Source: Phycisphaeraceae bacterium (GTDB lineage Bacteria; Planctomycetota; Phycisphaerae; Phycisphaerales; UBA1924). Taken from it: a stretch of DNA of 62,689 bases. Both the position numbers and the translations under genes were made by a program. Shown one piece after another: positions 35,646 through 43,991 of the stretch (position 1 is its first letter; the number at the start of each line of letters is the position of its first letter). The notes beneath the pieces were generated by a model. It was given only the letters and a program-made list of their open reading frames with translations. It searched no databases and was not told the DNA's origin. The DNA lies in the NCBI GenBank assembly GCA_019636535.1, contig JAHBXK010000019.1:1-62689 (forward strand), read 5' to 3'.

Positions 35646-35667
35646 CGCCGCCCTGCACAGGGCGGCG
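35646..35667. terminator. Possible bidirectional terminator between convergent genes
   Basis: CGCCGCCCTG and CAGGGCGGCG form a near-contiguous 10-bp stem between the convergent methyltransferase and PEP-CTERM-like genes. Flanking T-richness is weak (GTTGTTG on the minus side), so function is only likely from position and stem strength. Confidence 0.45.
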
Positions 35668-35703
35668 TTGCTCGATAAGCGGGTTGTTGCTACGAGACGT
35701 TGA

Positions 35704-36315
35704 TCAGCGGCGGCGACGACGCAAGCCGCACAAACCTGCGGTTGCGAGCATCGCCATTGCGCCGGGCGTCGGGATGACGATGTCGGCTGATGACGTGAAC
35801 GCCGACGTCGCGGTGAACCCGCCGTTGGCCTGCGGCGCGAGGTTCGCGAAACTGAAAGAGAACGCTTCGTTCGAAATCGACAGGACTGGCCCCAACGCCG
35901 GGCCGCTGAAAGTCACACCCGCGCCGACGAAGGCGCTCGAGCCGAACCCCTGAGGGATAAGCATGGTTGCTGAATTGAAGTTGATCGTGAAGACGGGGTT
36001 GGCGGCGTTGTCGAAAAACTGCACCGATCCGGCGCCGAAGGTAACAACCGGCCCTGCAACGACGCCGACCAGCGGCGTCAGCGTAAACGTCGCATCCGTG
36101 TAGTTGGGCGCCAGTGTGCCGGGCGTCAGCAAGTCAAGCCCGAGTCCCGACCAGCCCGCGGTGAGGGTGTTGGTTGTGCCGTCCCATTGGAACAGCGAAG
36201 GCGTCGGTCCGGTGGTCGGATCCGCGAAGGTCGCCACGGTCGTGGCCTTTGCCGACCCGACAAGACCTGCGAGGGAGACGGTGGCCGTGAGAGCGAGAGC
36301 GTTGCGCAGAGACAT
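35704..36315 (-). CDS. PEP-CTERM-like sorted surface protein
   Basis: This is a 203-residue exported protein with signal peptide NALALTATVSLAGLVGSAKA, a beta-rich Thr/Ala/Phe body and a C-terminal sorting tail: VIPTPGAMAMLATAGLCGLRRRRR. A short Pro motif, a hydrophobic helix and an Arg cluster are the tripartite layout of PEP-CTERM signals recognised by exosortases. Here PTPGA replaces the usual VPEP, a variant common in Phycisphaerae. The ATG at 36315 has GGAG upstream. No exosortase is present in the window, so it must be encoded elsewhere. The role of the protein is unknown. It has no GACC or dockerin module, so it represents a second surface-anchoring route in the same region. Confidence 0.85.
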   Translation of the reverse strand: MSLRNALALTATVSLAGLVGSAKATTVATFADPTTGPTPSLFQWDGTTNTLTAGWSGLGLDLLTPGTLAPNYTDATFTLTPLVGVVAGPVVTFGAGSVQFFDNAANPVFTINFNSATMLIPQGFGSSAFVGAGVTFSGPALGPVLSISNEAFSFSFANLAPQANGGFTATSAFTSSADIVIPTPGAMAMLATAGLCGLRRRRR

Positions 36316-36760
36316 ACAGACTCCGTAACTTCACTCTCTCACCTCGGAATTTCTGGTTGGCTGGCGCGGAACCGATCCGCAACGCAGATCTCTCTCCCCC
36401 CGTTCTCTCGCTCCAGCCACACCACCTTACACGCCGGAATCGGGGTTGCCAAGCCCAAAGTTGCGATTATTTCGGGACTTTGCTTCCCTCATGAGATCTC
36501 GCAGATCTGAGATCGGTCGATAGGTTTGCAAAGTCTTGCGTAAGAGACACTTACGGTGCATTCGACCAATGCTCGATTCGCACCAAATTTTACGATCCGA
36601 CAGCGTCCGCCCCTCGACCGGCGATACCCGCAGCGTCCCATAAACAGGCAGGTAGGAAAACCAGAGCAGTCCGACGCAATCTCGATTGTCACTCGAGGCT
36701 TGGTTTCGAGTGCCGAATCGCAAAACACTCTGACGCAGCCAACGAAACCGGTTGCCAGAG
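36316..36760. other. Spacer between PEP-CTERM-like gene and nuoI
   Basis: About 445 bases, more AT-rich than neighbouring coding sequence. The short ORFs in all frames lack ribosome sites and similarity. The promoter of the leftward PEP-CTERM-like gene should lie here; none could be assigned. Confidence 0.45.
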
Positions 36761-37306
36761 TCACATCGGCTTGCGGTCGATCGTCGCGTCGTAGACGCTC
36801 AGGAGTTTGTCTTTGTCGAACACCATCTCCTGCCGCGAGAGCCCGACGACGTCGTACATCGGTGTGAGTTCGATGGCATCGACGGGACAGGCCTCTTCGC
36901 ACATGCCGCAGTAAATACAACGGAGTTCATCGATTTCGAACTTCTTCGGGTACTTCTCGCGGTCGTCCCAAGGGCTCTCAGCGGCCTCGATGTGGATGCA
37001 ATTGGCCGGACAGAGCGTGGGGCACATCATGCAGGCGACGCACTTGACCCGCCCGTTCTCGTCGCGGTTGAGACGGTGTACGCCGCGGAAATTGCGGGTC
37101 TCCAAGCCTCCCTCAACGACGGGGTAGTCGTCACGGCGCTGCTCGGGATACTGGATCGTGCGGCTGGTTCGCCCCTGCCCAAAACTGGTGACGAAGTGCC
37201 GGAGCGTGGTTCCGAAGCCCTTGATGACCTCGGGCAGGTACGCGGCTTCGGCTCGCGTCATGACCGGTGCCGGGAGTTCCACGATGTCCTTGGGGTCGAT
37301 CGCCAT
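36761..37306 (-). CDS. nuoI: NADH-quinone oxidoreductase subunit I (NuoI)
   Basis: This 181-residue iron-sulfur subunit of respiratory complex I carries two [4Fe-4S] clusters that pass electrons toward quinone. Both ferredoxin motifs are visible: CVACMMCPTLCPANC (about residues 89-103) and CIYCGMCEEACPVDAIE (about 126-142). The N-terminal amphipathic membrane-associated segment LPEVIKGFGTTLRHFV is typical of NuoI. The frame opens with TTG three codons earlier, but the ATG at 37306 (MAIDPKDIVELP) is the likelier start; no Shine-Dalgarno is seen. No other nuo gene is adjacent on either side, so this copy is isolated from the usual nuo operon. Confidence 0.95.
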   Translation of the reverse strand: MAIDPKDIVELPAPVMTRAEAAYLPEVIKGFGTTLRHFVTSFGQGRTSRTIQYPEQRRDDYPVVEGGLETRNFRGVHRLNRDENGRVKCVACMMCPTLCPANCIHIEAAESPWDDREKYPKKFEIDELRCIYCGMCEEACPVDAIELTPMYDVVGLSRQEMVFDKDKLLSVYDATIDRKPM

Positions 37307-37444
37307 GGCTGGCAACGGTAGCAGGGAGGAGTGAGCGACCGCCGACGAGCGTGTCGGGAGAATCGTGGAGGAGGCAGGGGAAGTGGGTTACTCAGGATCG
37401 GGCCGATTTGCTCCAGAGCCGGGCAGGCCTGATAATCCAAGGTC

Positions 37445-38431
37445 ATGGGCAAGGCGCGTCGAACCCCTTTCTTCGAGGTCATCAACGCCCCCAAGCGCGA
37501 CCGGCCCGGCACCTCGGGCTTGGGAGTGCCGGGTCTGGGTGGGCGAGTTCCTGCTCCGCCGCCGCCACAAGCCGATCGTGGCGACTCTGGACCAACGCAC
37601 GCACCGACGCACCAACCGCCCGCTCACCCCGACACGGCGCATCGCACACCGGCCGCTGATCCCCGTTCCGCGGGCACCGCCAAAGCGGGAAGAAGCGATG
37701 CTGCGCTCGAAGAACCGAAGCCCGTGCAGAGGACGGAGATCGCACCCAGCACCACTCCGCTTCCATCGCCCAACAGTTCACAACCCGGCCAGAAGGTCGT
37801 TTCGGTGTCGATGAACGCTGTCCTGATCGGCGTGACCGTTGTGCTGGTCGTGCTTGTTGGGGTCTATGCGATCGGCTTCCAGCGTGGCAAGTCCACCGCC
37901 GACACGCCGATTCTGACCGGCGACCTGGGGGGTGTGTCACCGACGCCGCCGGCACCTATCCGTGACCCCATCGCGGTTCCCGGCAGATTGACGCCCGGAG
38001 AGGGTCGCGCTCCACAGGGGCCAGGCACCGTCGGAGGACCACAGACTGAGCCGGTCCGCCCGTCCAGCGTGGCCGGGCAGGTTCTGGGAACGGATCCTCG
38101 GCAAGCCGATACCAATTACTTCGAACTGGACGTCCTGCCGTACCGCGACGCCGAGGAGGCTGTACGGTTTTTGACTGCCAATGGCCTGCCCGCGGCGGCG
38201 GTGCCGCAGCGCGGGGTGGACGTTGCGGACGCGCGGGCCAAGAATCGTCCCTGCATCGTTTTCCTGCTGGAAGGGATCCCGTCAACGCTCTACCGGGGGC
38301 CGGAAGGGCAGCAGGTCAGGCAGCGGATCGAGCCTGAGGTGCGGCGACTTGGGCAACTGTGGCGAACGCAACATCGCGGTGCCAGCACGTTCGCCCAGGC
38401 GTATTGGCGGAAGCATCAGCCGGGCCGGTAG
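37445..38431 (+). CDS. Single-pass membrane protein of unknown function
   Basis: This 328-residue protein has three parts. The N-terminus starts MGKARRTPFFEVI, a short motif I have seen in other planctomycete proteins, and continues as a Pro/Thr/Ala-rich disordered cytoplasmic stretch (about 20-118). A single transmembrane helix follows (VLIGVTVVLVVLVGVYAIGF, about 123-142). After a Pro-rich linker, a folded C-terminal domain (about residues 220-325; NYFELDVLPYRDAEEAVRFL and PCIVFLLEGIPSTLYRG) could be a SPOR-like or similar alpha/beta domain. The layout suggests a periplasmic domain tethered to the inner membrane. No function is assigned. The next gene is the small basic protein, 45 bases downstream on the same strand. 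Confidence 0.8.
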   Translation: MGKARRTPFFEVINAPKRDRPGTSGLGVPGLGGRVPAPPPPQADRGDSGPTHAPTHQPPAHPDTAHRTPAADPRSAGTAKAGRSDAALEEPKPVQRTEIAPSTTPLPSPNSSQPGQKVVSVSMNAVLIGVTVVLVVLVGVYAIGFQRGKSTADTPILTGDLGGVSPTPPAPIRDPIAVPGRLTPGEGRAPQGPGTVGGPQTEPVRPSSVAGQVLGTDPRQADTNYFELDVLPYRDAEEAVRFLTANGLPAAAVPQRGVDVADARAKNRPCIVFLLEGIPSTLYRGPEGQQVRQRIEPEVRRLGQLWRTQHRGASTFAQAYWRKHQPGR

Positions 38432-38476
38432 ATTCGGCACGACGTACAACGAGACGAACCCGAAAGCAGGACGACC

Positions 38477-38638
38477 ATGAGCCTCGACCGATCATTGAAG
38501 ACCAAGGGCAACTACACGGGCGTTCGCAGCGTGCTGACGCGCGCGGAGCGAATCGCGAAGATGACGGCGGACAAGAAGTTCGACCCGAAAAAAGACAAGG
38601 CTCTGGGGCTTCCCAAGACGCTGATCCCGAAGGTGTAA
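38477..38638 (+). CDS. Small basic protein of the Planctomycetes/Verrucomicrobia/Chlamydiae type (TIGR04137-like)
   Basis: This is a 53-residue, highly basic protein: MSLDRSLKTKGNYTG at the start, VLTRAERIAKM in the middle, and LGLPKTLIPKV at the end. This pattern (MSLD-SL, NVLTRAERI, LGLPKV) matches the small basic protein family restricted to the PVC bacteria; its family name hints at a ribosomal connection, but the function is not established. The ATG at 38477 has AGGA six bases upstream, and a strong terminator starts 33 bases after the stop, so the gene boundaries are well supported despite the small size. It is a useful phylogenetic marker for the window. Confidence 0.92.
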   Translation: MSLDRSLKTKGNYTGVRSVLTRAERIAKMTADKKFDPKKDKALGLPKTLIPKV

Positions 38639-38670
38639 ACGAGGTTCGAGTGCGAAGTTTGTGAATCCCG

Positions 38671-38707
38671 CCGCCCGGGTGAATCGACCCGGGCGGTTTG
38701 TTTTTTT
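38671..38707 (+). terminator. Strong intrinsic terminator
   Basis: CCGCCCGGGT (38671-38680) pairs perfectly with ACCCGGGCGG (38687-38696) around a 6-base loop, followed by TTTGTTTTTTT. It ends the small basic protein transcript. Confidence 0.95.
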
Positions 38708-38808
38708 CCCGCAGCGCGGTGCAACTGATGCAGTGCAACTGTTGAATCGAAACCTCCGTCGTCTCCTCACCACGGGAGGATCTGAGCACGCGCCCCTACG
38801 CTCACGGC

Positions 38809-40029
38809 ATGGACGCGAGCCGACTCATCTCTCAACGGGCGCGGGCGATCAACGCGTCGGGAATTCGCAAGGTCTTCGACCTTGGCGCGAAACTGAAGGA
38901 CCCATTCAACCTGTCCATCGGCCAGCCCGACTTCCCAGTGCCGGAGCCGATTCGGCGTGCGGCGGTGCACGCGATCGAGACCAACCACAACGGATACACG
39001 GTCACGCAGGGAATCGCGCCGCTGCGCGAGCGGCTGGCCGCGCACCTCAAGCGCGACCTGGGGTGGGACTGCGACAACCGACCGCTCGCGGCCGGAACGG
39101 GAACCGGCGGCGGAGACCCGTCGCGGCCCGGGCTGACGGTGACGTCCGGCACGTCCGGCGCACTGCTGCTGGCGTTTCTGGCGATCCTGAACCCGGGCGA
39201 CGAGGTGATTTTCGGCGACCCCTACTTCGTGATGTACCCGCACATCGCGCGGATGGCCGACGCCAAGCCGGTGTTGTGCGACACGTACCCGGATCTGCGG
39301 CTGACGGCGGCGAGGGCGGAGAAGCTGATCACGCCGAAGACGAAGATGGTGCTGCTGAACACGCCGAGCAACCCGGCGGGGGTGGTGGCGACGAACAAGG
39401 AGTGCCGGGATCTCCTGGACCTGTGCCGCTCGAAGGGGATCTTGCTGATCTCGGACGAGATCTACGACGAGTTCACGTACGACGATGCGCGGGAGTCATC
39501 GCCGCTGGAGCCCGGGGTGAGACGCTGTCCGAGTCCGGGGCGGTATCCGGGCGCAGCGGAGACGGTGCTGCTGGTGCGCGGGTTCGGGAAGACGTACGGC
39601 GTGACGGGGTGGCGGCTGGGGTACGCGGCGGGGCCTCGCGCGATCATCGAGGAGATGAACAAACTGCAGCAGTACACGTTCGTGTGTGCGCCCGCGCCGC
39701 TGCAGCACGGGGCGATCGCTGCGCTCGACTACGACATGACCGAGCACATCTCGGCGTACAAGGCGCGGCGAGACAAGGTGATGGAGGCGCTGTCGCCGGT
39801 GACGGAAGTGATCTCGCCGGGCGGGGCCTTCTACGCGTTCGTGAAGGTGCCGGAGAAGATGGGGATGACGGCGACGCAGTTTGTGACGGCGGCACTGGAA
39901 AAGAACGTGCTGGTGATCCCGGGGAACGTGTTCTCGGCGCGGGACACGCACTTTCGGCTGTCGTACGCGGCGAGCGAGCGGTCGCTCAGCGGCGGGCTGG
40001 AAGTGCTGGCCGAGATGATGAAGGGATAG
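38809..40029 (+). CDS. Class I/II PLP-dependent aminotransferase (aspartate aminotransferase-like)
   Basis: This is a 406-residue cytoplasmic enzyme of PLP fold type I. Visible elements are FNLSIGQPDFPVPEPIRRAA near the N-terminus, the PLP phosphate-binding TSGTSGALLLAFLA, NTPSNPAGVV, LLISDEIYDEFTYD with the pyridine-ring Asp, and GFGKTYGVTGWRLGYAAGP with the Schiff-base Lys at residue 261. Asp-, Ala- or aromatic-specific activity cannot be decided from sequence alone. A short insertion around residues 229-250 (PLEPGVRRCPSPGRYPGAAE) is not usual in the family. It stands alone downstream of a terminator and is convergent with the metal-resistance operon. Confidence 0.92.
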   Translation: MDASRLISQRARAINASGIRKVFDLGAKLKDPFNLSIGQPDFPVPEPIRRAAVHAIETNHNGYTVTQGIAPLRERLAAHLKRDLGWDCDNRPLAAGTGTGGGDPSRPGLTVTSGTSGALLLAFLAILNPGDEVIFGDPYFVMYPHIARMADAKPVLCDTYPDLRLTAARAEKLITPKTKMVLLNTPSNPAGVVATNKECRDLLDLCRSKGILLISDEIYDEFTYDDARESSPLEPGVRRCPSPGRYPGAAETVLLVRGFGKTYGVTGWRLGYAAGPRAIIEEMNKLQQYTFVCAPAPLQHGAIAALDYDMTEHISAYKARRDKVMEALSPVTEVISPGGAFYAFVKVPEKMGMTATQFVTAALEKNVLVIPGNVFSARDTHFRLSYAASERSLSGGLEVLAEMMKG

Positions 40030-40098
40030 CGCACTCCTCGTGGAGACAGGCGAGCGACTTTGTTGAGTTGATCCCGGCGGCTGAGCGCGCGGGCGCGT

Positions 40099-40683
40099 TC
40101 AGGCCTTCAGATCGAAGTCCAGAACGACCGACTCACCGGTGTCGGTCTCGAACTCGATCCAGAGTCGGCTGTCGGCGGGGATCGGGCTCGGCACGTCGGT
40201 GTGGGTGTGCCAGTTGTCCTTCTCGAGTTCGGCCTTGACCTTCATGGAACCGCGTCCGCTCTTGATGCCGACCCAGAAGCGGACGGCGGTGACCTTGGCG
40301 GCGTTGCCCTGTGTCGGGGTGATCCAGACGTCAATGGGTATGTCGCCACCCGGCGTGACGTCGCCGTCACGGCTGGCACGGACAGTCCAAGCGTTGCCGC
40401 CCTCATCCTCGAACATCACCTCACCGAGTTCGGTGGTGGGGCCGTGGTGATGGCCGTCGGCGTGCATGTGACCACCGGTTGCTCCGCCGGCGGCGGGTTT
40501 GTCGTCGTGGTCATGGTCTGCGTGGTCGTGGTCATGGTCATGGTCGTGGTCGTGGTCGTGGTCCGCGTGCTGATCCGCGGGCTTGGTGGGCTGGCTCGGC
40601 TGCGGGGCTTTGCGCTCGCAAGCGCTCAAGGCAATCGCCGCGCTGACGCCGGTGAGAACGAACAGGTTGCGAAGAGTGGTCAT
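40099..40683 (-). CDS. Histidine-rich lipoprotein of the metal-efflux operon
   Basis: This is a 194-residue probable lipoprotein: signal NLFVLTGVSAAIALSAC with a lipobox (LSAC). It is followed by a metal-binding run of alternating His and Asp (seven HD units and more at about residues 40-61), then GGHMHADGHHHG. The C-terminal 110 residues form a beta-rich domain (WTVRASRDGDVTPGGDIPID; VRFWVGIKSGRGSMKVKAEL). It starts within the stop of the RND pump gene (ATGA overlap at 40680-40683), so it is translationally coupled as the last gene of the operon. It probably buffers or presents metal ions at the periplasmic face; the metal (Zn, Co, Ni, Cu or Ag) is not determined. Confidence 0.85.
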   Translation of the reverse strand: MTTLRNLFVLTGVSAAIALSACERKAPQPSQPTKPADQHADHDHDHDHDHDHDHADHDHDDKPAAGGATGGHMHADGHHHGPTTELGEVMFEDEGGNAWTVRASRDGDVTPGGDIPIDVWITPTQGNAAKVTAVRFWVGIKSGRGSMKVKAELEKDNWHTHTDVPSPIPADSRLWIEFETDTGESVVLDFDLKA

Positions 40684-43600
40684 CGTGTGGACTCCTTGTT
40701 TGAGACATCGGATACATCGGAAACTTCTGGATCGCGTGTTGCCACGGAAGGGACCGGAGGGCTCATCGCCCCCCGCCCCCCCGGCCCGGCGTCGCGTGCA
40801 AAGCGCACGCCGAACGCCAGCGCGTACCCCGCCGGGACCACGAACAGATTGAGGAACGTGGAACTGATCAGCCCCCCGAGCACCACCACGGCGAGAGGGG
40901 CGAGCAGTTCGCTGCCGGGCTTGCCCTGTGCAAAGGCGAGCGGGAGGAGGCCGAGCGCAGCGGTGAGCGCGGTCATGAGGATCGGGACAAGCCGCTCGCT
41001 CGACCCTTGCACGATCGCCTCGCGCACGGATCGGCCCTCGCGCGTGTGCAGGTGCTCGTAGTGATTCACGAGCAGGATCCCGTTCCGGACGGAGATGCCG
41101 AAGAGCGTGATGAACCCGACGAGGCTGGCGATGGAGACGACCGGGGCGACGTAGGGGTTGCCTGCGCCGCCGAGTCCGAACAGCGCCAGAGAGTTGCGCA
41201 GGACCGAGGGCGAATCGGCGAGGTAGATCGCCACTACACCGCCGATGAGCGCAAGGGGCAGGTTCAGCATCACCAAGAGGGCAACCCTCGCCCGGCCCGT
41301 GGAGGCCTGCAGAAGCAGGAACATCACGAGCGTGACGCCCAGGCCCATGAGCAGGATTGAGCGGCTGGCGGAACGCTGGGCCTCGAACTGGCCGCCGTAC
41401 TGGACGAAGTAGCCCGGACCGCCGACCTCGCGCACGATCGGATCGACGACCTCGCGGACACGCTCGACCAGTTGCCCGAGATTGTGCCCCTGAGCGACGT
41501 TGGCGGAGATGACGGCCTTGCGTTGGGCGTTCTCGCGCGCGATGAGGTTGCTGACCCGCTCGGGACCGACGTCGGCGACGTCTCGGAGACGGACGATCGG
41601 GCCGGCACGACCCTCTCCGGCCGCGACGCCGCGCAACCGAAAGTCTCGAACCTGTTCGATGCGGGCACGCTCGTCTTCGGCGAGCCGGACGACCAGGTCG
41701 TAGCGCCGCACGCCCTGGTTGATGACCGCAACGCGCTCGCCGTGCAGCGCTGCGCGGACCTGCTCGGCGGCGGAAGAGGGCGTCAGCCCCGCCGCGGCCA
41801 GGTCCATCGGTCGGTAGCGGATCGAGAGCGACGTGATCAGGACCTCGCGGTTGGCGGAGACGTCGCGGACACCAGGCAGGACGTCCAGGGCCTCCTCCAC
41901 CCGCTGAGCGATGCGGCGGAGCACGGCCAGATCCTCGCCGAAGACGTTGATCGCGATCGCGGCGGGCGTGCCCGAGAGCATGTGGCTGAGGCGGTGCTCG
42001 ATCGGCTGCCCGACCATCGTGGTGATGCCGGGGACCGCCGCGAGCACGTGGTCGATCGCTTCGCGCACGGCGTCCTGATCCACGCCCGGTTTCATCGTGA
42101 CCTCGATCTCGGAACTGCTGACGGGTTCGGCGTGCTCGTCGCGCTCAGCGCGACCGGTTCGGCGGGTCACGCTCTGCACGCCGGGGATCTCGGAGAGCCG
42201 GTGATCGACGCCGCGGGCCAGGCGGTCGCTCTCGGTGAGCGACGTGCCCGGCGGAGCCATCAGGAAGACCGTGAAGGTGCCCTCCTTGAAGGCCGGCAGG
42301 AACGATGTGCCGAACGTCGAGGCGAGCAGCAGCGAGAGGCCCGTCAGCACGCCCGCGCTGAGCAGCACGAGCCCGCGTCGCCGGAGGCAGGCCGACAGCG
42401 CGGGGGCGTACGCCCGCTTGAGGACACGGACGAGCCGTCCGCCGTGATCGTGGGTGTTCGGTGCATGACCCGGCCGGCCGCGCAGCAGAACCCGGCAGAG
42501 CGCCGGCGTCACGGTCAGCGCCACCACGAGCGACGCGAGGATCGAGGTGATGTACGCGATCCCCAGCGGACGGAAGAACCGGCCCTCAAGCCCCTGAAGG
42601 AACAGCAGCGGCACGAAGACCATGCAGATGATGACCGTGGCGAAGACGATCGAGGAACGGATCTCGTTGCTGGCGGAGAACACCACGTCGGCGGTCGGGC
42701 GCTGCTCGCCGATCGGCAGGGAGGCGTTCTGGCTCAGCCGGCGCAGGACGTTCTCGACGTCGATGATCGCGTCGTCGACCAGTTCGCCGATCGCCACGGC
42801 CAACCCCCCGAGCGTCATGACGTTGATCGACAGCCCCCAGGCCCAGAGCAGGAGCAGCGCCACGGCGATGGAGAGGGGGAGCGCGGTGAGCGTGATGACC
42901 GTCGCTCTGACGTTCAGCAGGAACAGGATCAGGATGATCGCCACGATCGCCCCGGCCTTGATGAGTTTGTCGACGACGTTGTTGACGGACCGCTGAATGA
43001 ACCTCGCAGCGCGGAACGGATCGCGGTTGAGCACCATCCCCTCGGGCATCGACAACTCGACCGAGTCGAGCACGCGGTCGATGCGTTCGGTCAGTTCGAG
43101 CGTGTTGGTGCCGGGCGACTTCTGCACGCTGACCACGACCGCCGGGAGCCCCCGGTCCGACGCGAGCCCGCGGCTCGGCGCTGCGCCCAGCCGCACGTCG
43201 GCGACTCGGCCGATGGTCACGGGTGCGCCCCCAGCGCTGCGCACGAGCGTTTGGCGGATGTCGTCGAGGCCGCCGGCCCGCGCGACCTGGCGGATGGGCA
43301 TCTCCTGGCTCTCGACGTCGGCCATGTACCCGGCGCTCGCGGTGCTGTGCGACTGCCTCGCCGCATCCACGACGTCCTTGATCGAGAGTCCGTGAATCGC
43401 CAGATCGTCCTGACGCACGTCGATCTGGTACTGGGGCAGTTGACCGCCGATCGCCACGACCTGCGCGACCCCCGGCACCGCGAGGATCCGGCTCCGCAGG
43501 TCGAACTCGGCGAACGCCCGCAGTTCCAGGGGGCTCACGCGACCGTCGGGCGACGAGACGGCCAGGAGCATGATCTCGCCGGTGATGCTCGTGATCGGCG

Positions 43601-43988
43601 TGATCTCGGTGTGGACGCCCTCGGGGAGAGTCTCACGGACGGCGGCGAGGCGCTCGGCGACGAGTTGCCTGGCACGGAAGATGTCCTCTCCCCAGTCGAA
43701 CTCGACCCAGACCATCGAAAGGGACGTGGTGCTGGCCGAGCGCACGCGCCGCGTGCCGGAGAGTCCGTTGACGGCCGATTCGATCGGGAAGGTAACGTAC
43801 TGCTCGACCTCGTCGGCGGCGAGTCCGCCCGCCTCGGTCATGACGACCACGGTGGGGGCGTTCAATTCGGGGAAGACGTCGACCGGCATCCGCCCGGCCT
43901 GCACCCCGGCGAAGACCAGCAGGAGCCCCGACGCGACGATCACCAGCGAGGCGTGCCTGATCGAAAGCTGGATGAGACGCGCGAGCAT
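40680..43988 (-). CDS. Heavy-metal RND efflux pump, CusA/CzcA family
   Basis: This is a 1102-residue inner-membrane proton-driven transporter. Signatures: the N-terminal helix with RMPVDVFPELNAPTVVVMTE, YVTFPIESAVNGLSGTRRVR in the porter domain, the TM4 proton-relay region GLAVAIGELVDDAIIDVENV, and the second half with GIAYITSILASLVVALTVTP and GFITLFGISVRNGILLVNHY. Length and the GELVDDAI motif are typical of the heavy-metal (HME) branch rather than the drug-exporting branch. The substrate cannot be set by eye; Cu/Ag-specific Met or Co/Zn/Cd-specific acidic residues would need an alignment. The start at 43988 lies three bases after the adaptor stop, and the end overlaps the His-rich lipoprotein gene. 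Confidence 0.95.
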   Translation of the reverse strand: MLARLIQLSIRHASLVIVASGLLLVFAGVQAGRMPVDVFPELNAPTVVVMTEAGGLAADEVEQYVTFPIESAVNGLSGTRRVRSASTTSLSMVWVEFDWGEDIFRARQLVAERLAAVRETLPEGVHTEITPITSITGEIMLLAVSSPDGRVSPLELRAFAEFDLRSRILAVPGVAQVVAIGGQLPQYQIDVRQDDLAIHGLSIKDVVDAARQSHSTASAGYMADVESQEMPIRQVARAGGLDDIRQTLVRSAGGAPVTIGRVADVRLGAAPSRGLASDRGLPAVVVSVQKSPGTNTLELTERIDRVLDSVELSMPEGMVLNRDPFRAARFIQRSVNNVVDKLIKAGAIVAIILILFLLNVRATVITLTALPLSIAVALLLLWAWGLSINVMTLGGLAVAIGELVDDAIIDVENVLRRLSQNASLPIGEQRPTADVVFSASNEIRSSIVFATVIICMVFVPLLFLQGLEGRFFRPLGIAYITSILASLVVALTVTPALCRVLLRGRPGHAPNTHDHGGRLVRVLKRAYAPALSACLRRRGLVLLSAGVLTGLSLLLASTFGTSFLPAFKEGTFTVFLMAPPGTSLTESDRLARGVDHRLSEIPGVQSVTRRTGRAERDEHAEPVSSSEIEVTMKPGVDQDAVREAIDHVLAAVPGITTMVGQPIEHRLSHMLSGTPAAIAINVFGEDLAVLRRIAQRVEEALDVLPGVRDVSANREVLITSLSIRYRPMDLAAAGLTPSSAAEQVRAALHGERVAVINQGVRRYDLVVRLAEDERARIEQVRDFRLRGVAAGEGRAGPIVRLRDVADVGPERVSNLIARENAQRKAVISANVAQGHNLGQLVERVREVVDPIVREVGGPGYFVQYGGQFEAQRSASRSILLMGLGVTLVMFLLLQASTGRARVALLVMLNLPLALIGGVVAIYLADSPSVLRNSLALFGLGGAGNPYVAPVVSIASLVGFITLFGISVRNGILLVNHYEHLHTREGRSVREAIVQGSSERLVPILMTALTAALGLLPLAFAQGKPGSELLAPLAVVVLGGLISSTFLNLFVVPAGYALAFGVRFARDAGPGGRGAMSPPVPSVATRDPEVSDVSDVSNKESTR

Positions 43989-43991
43989 GGC

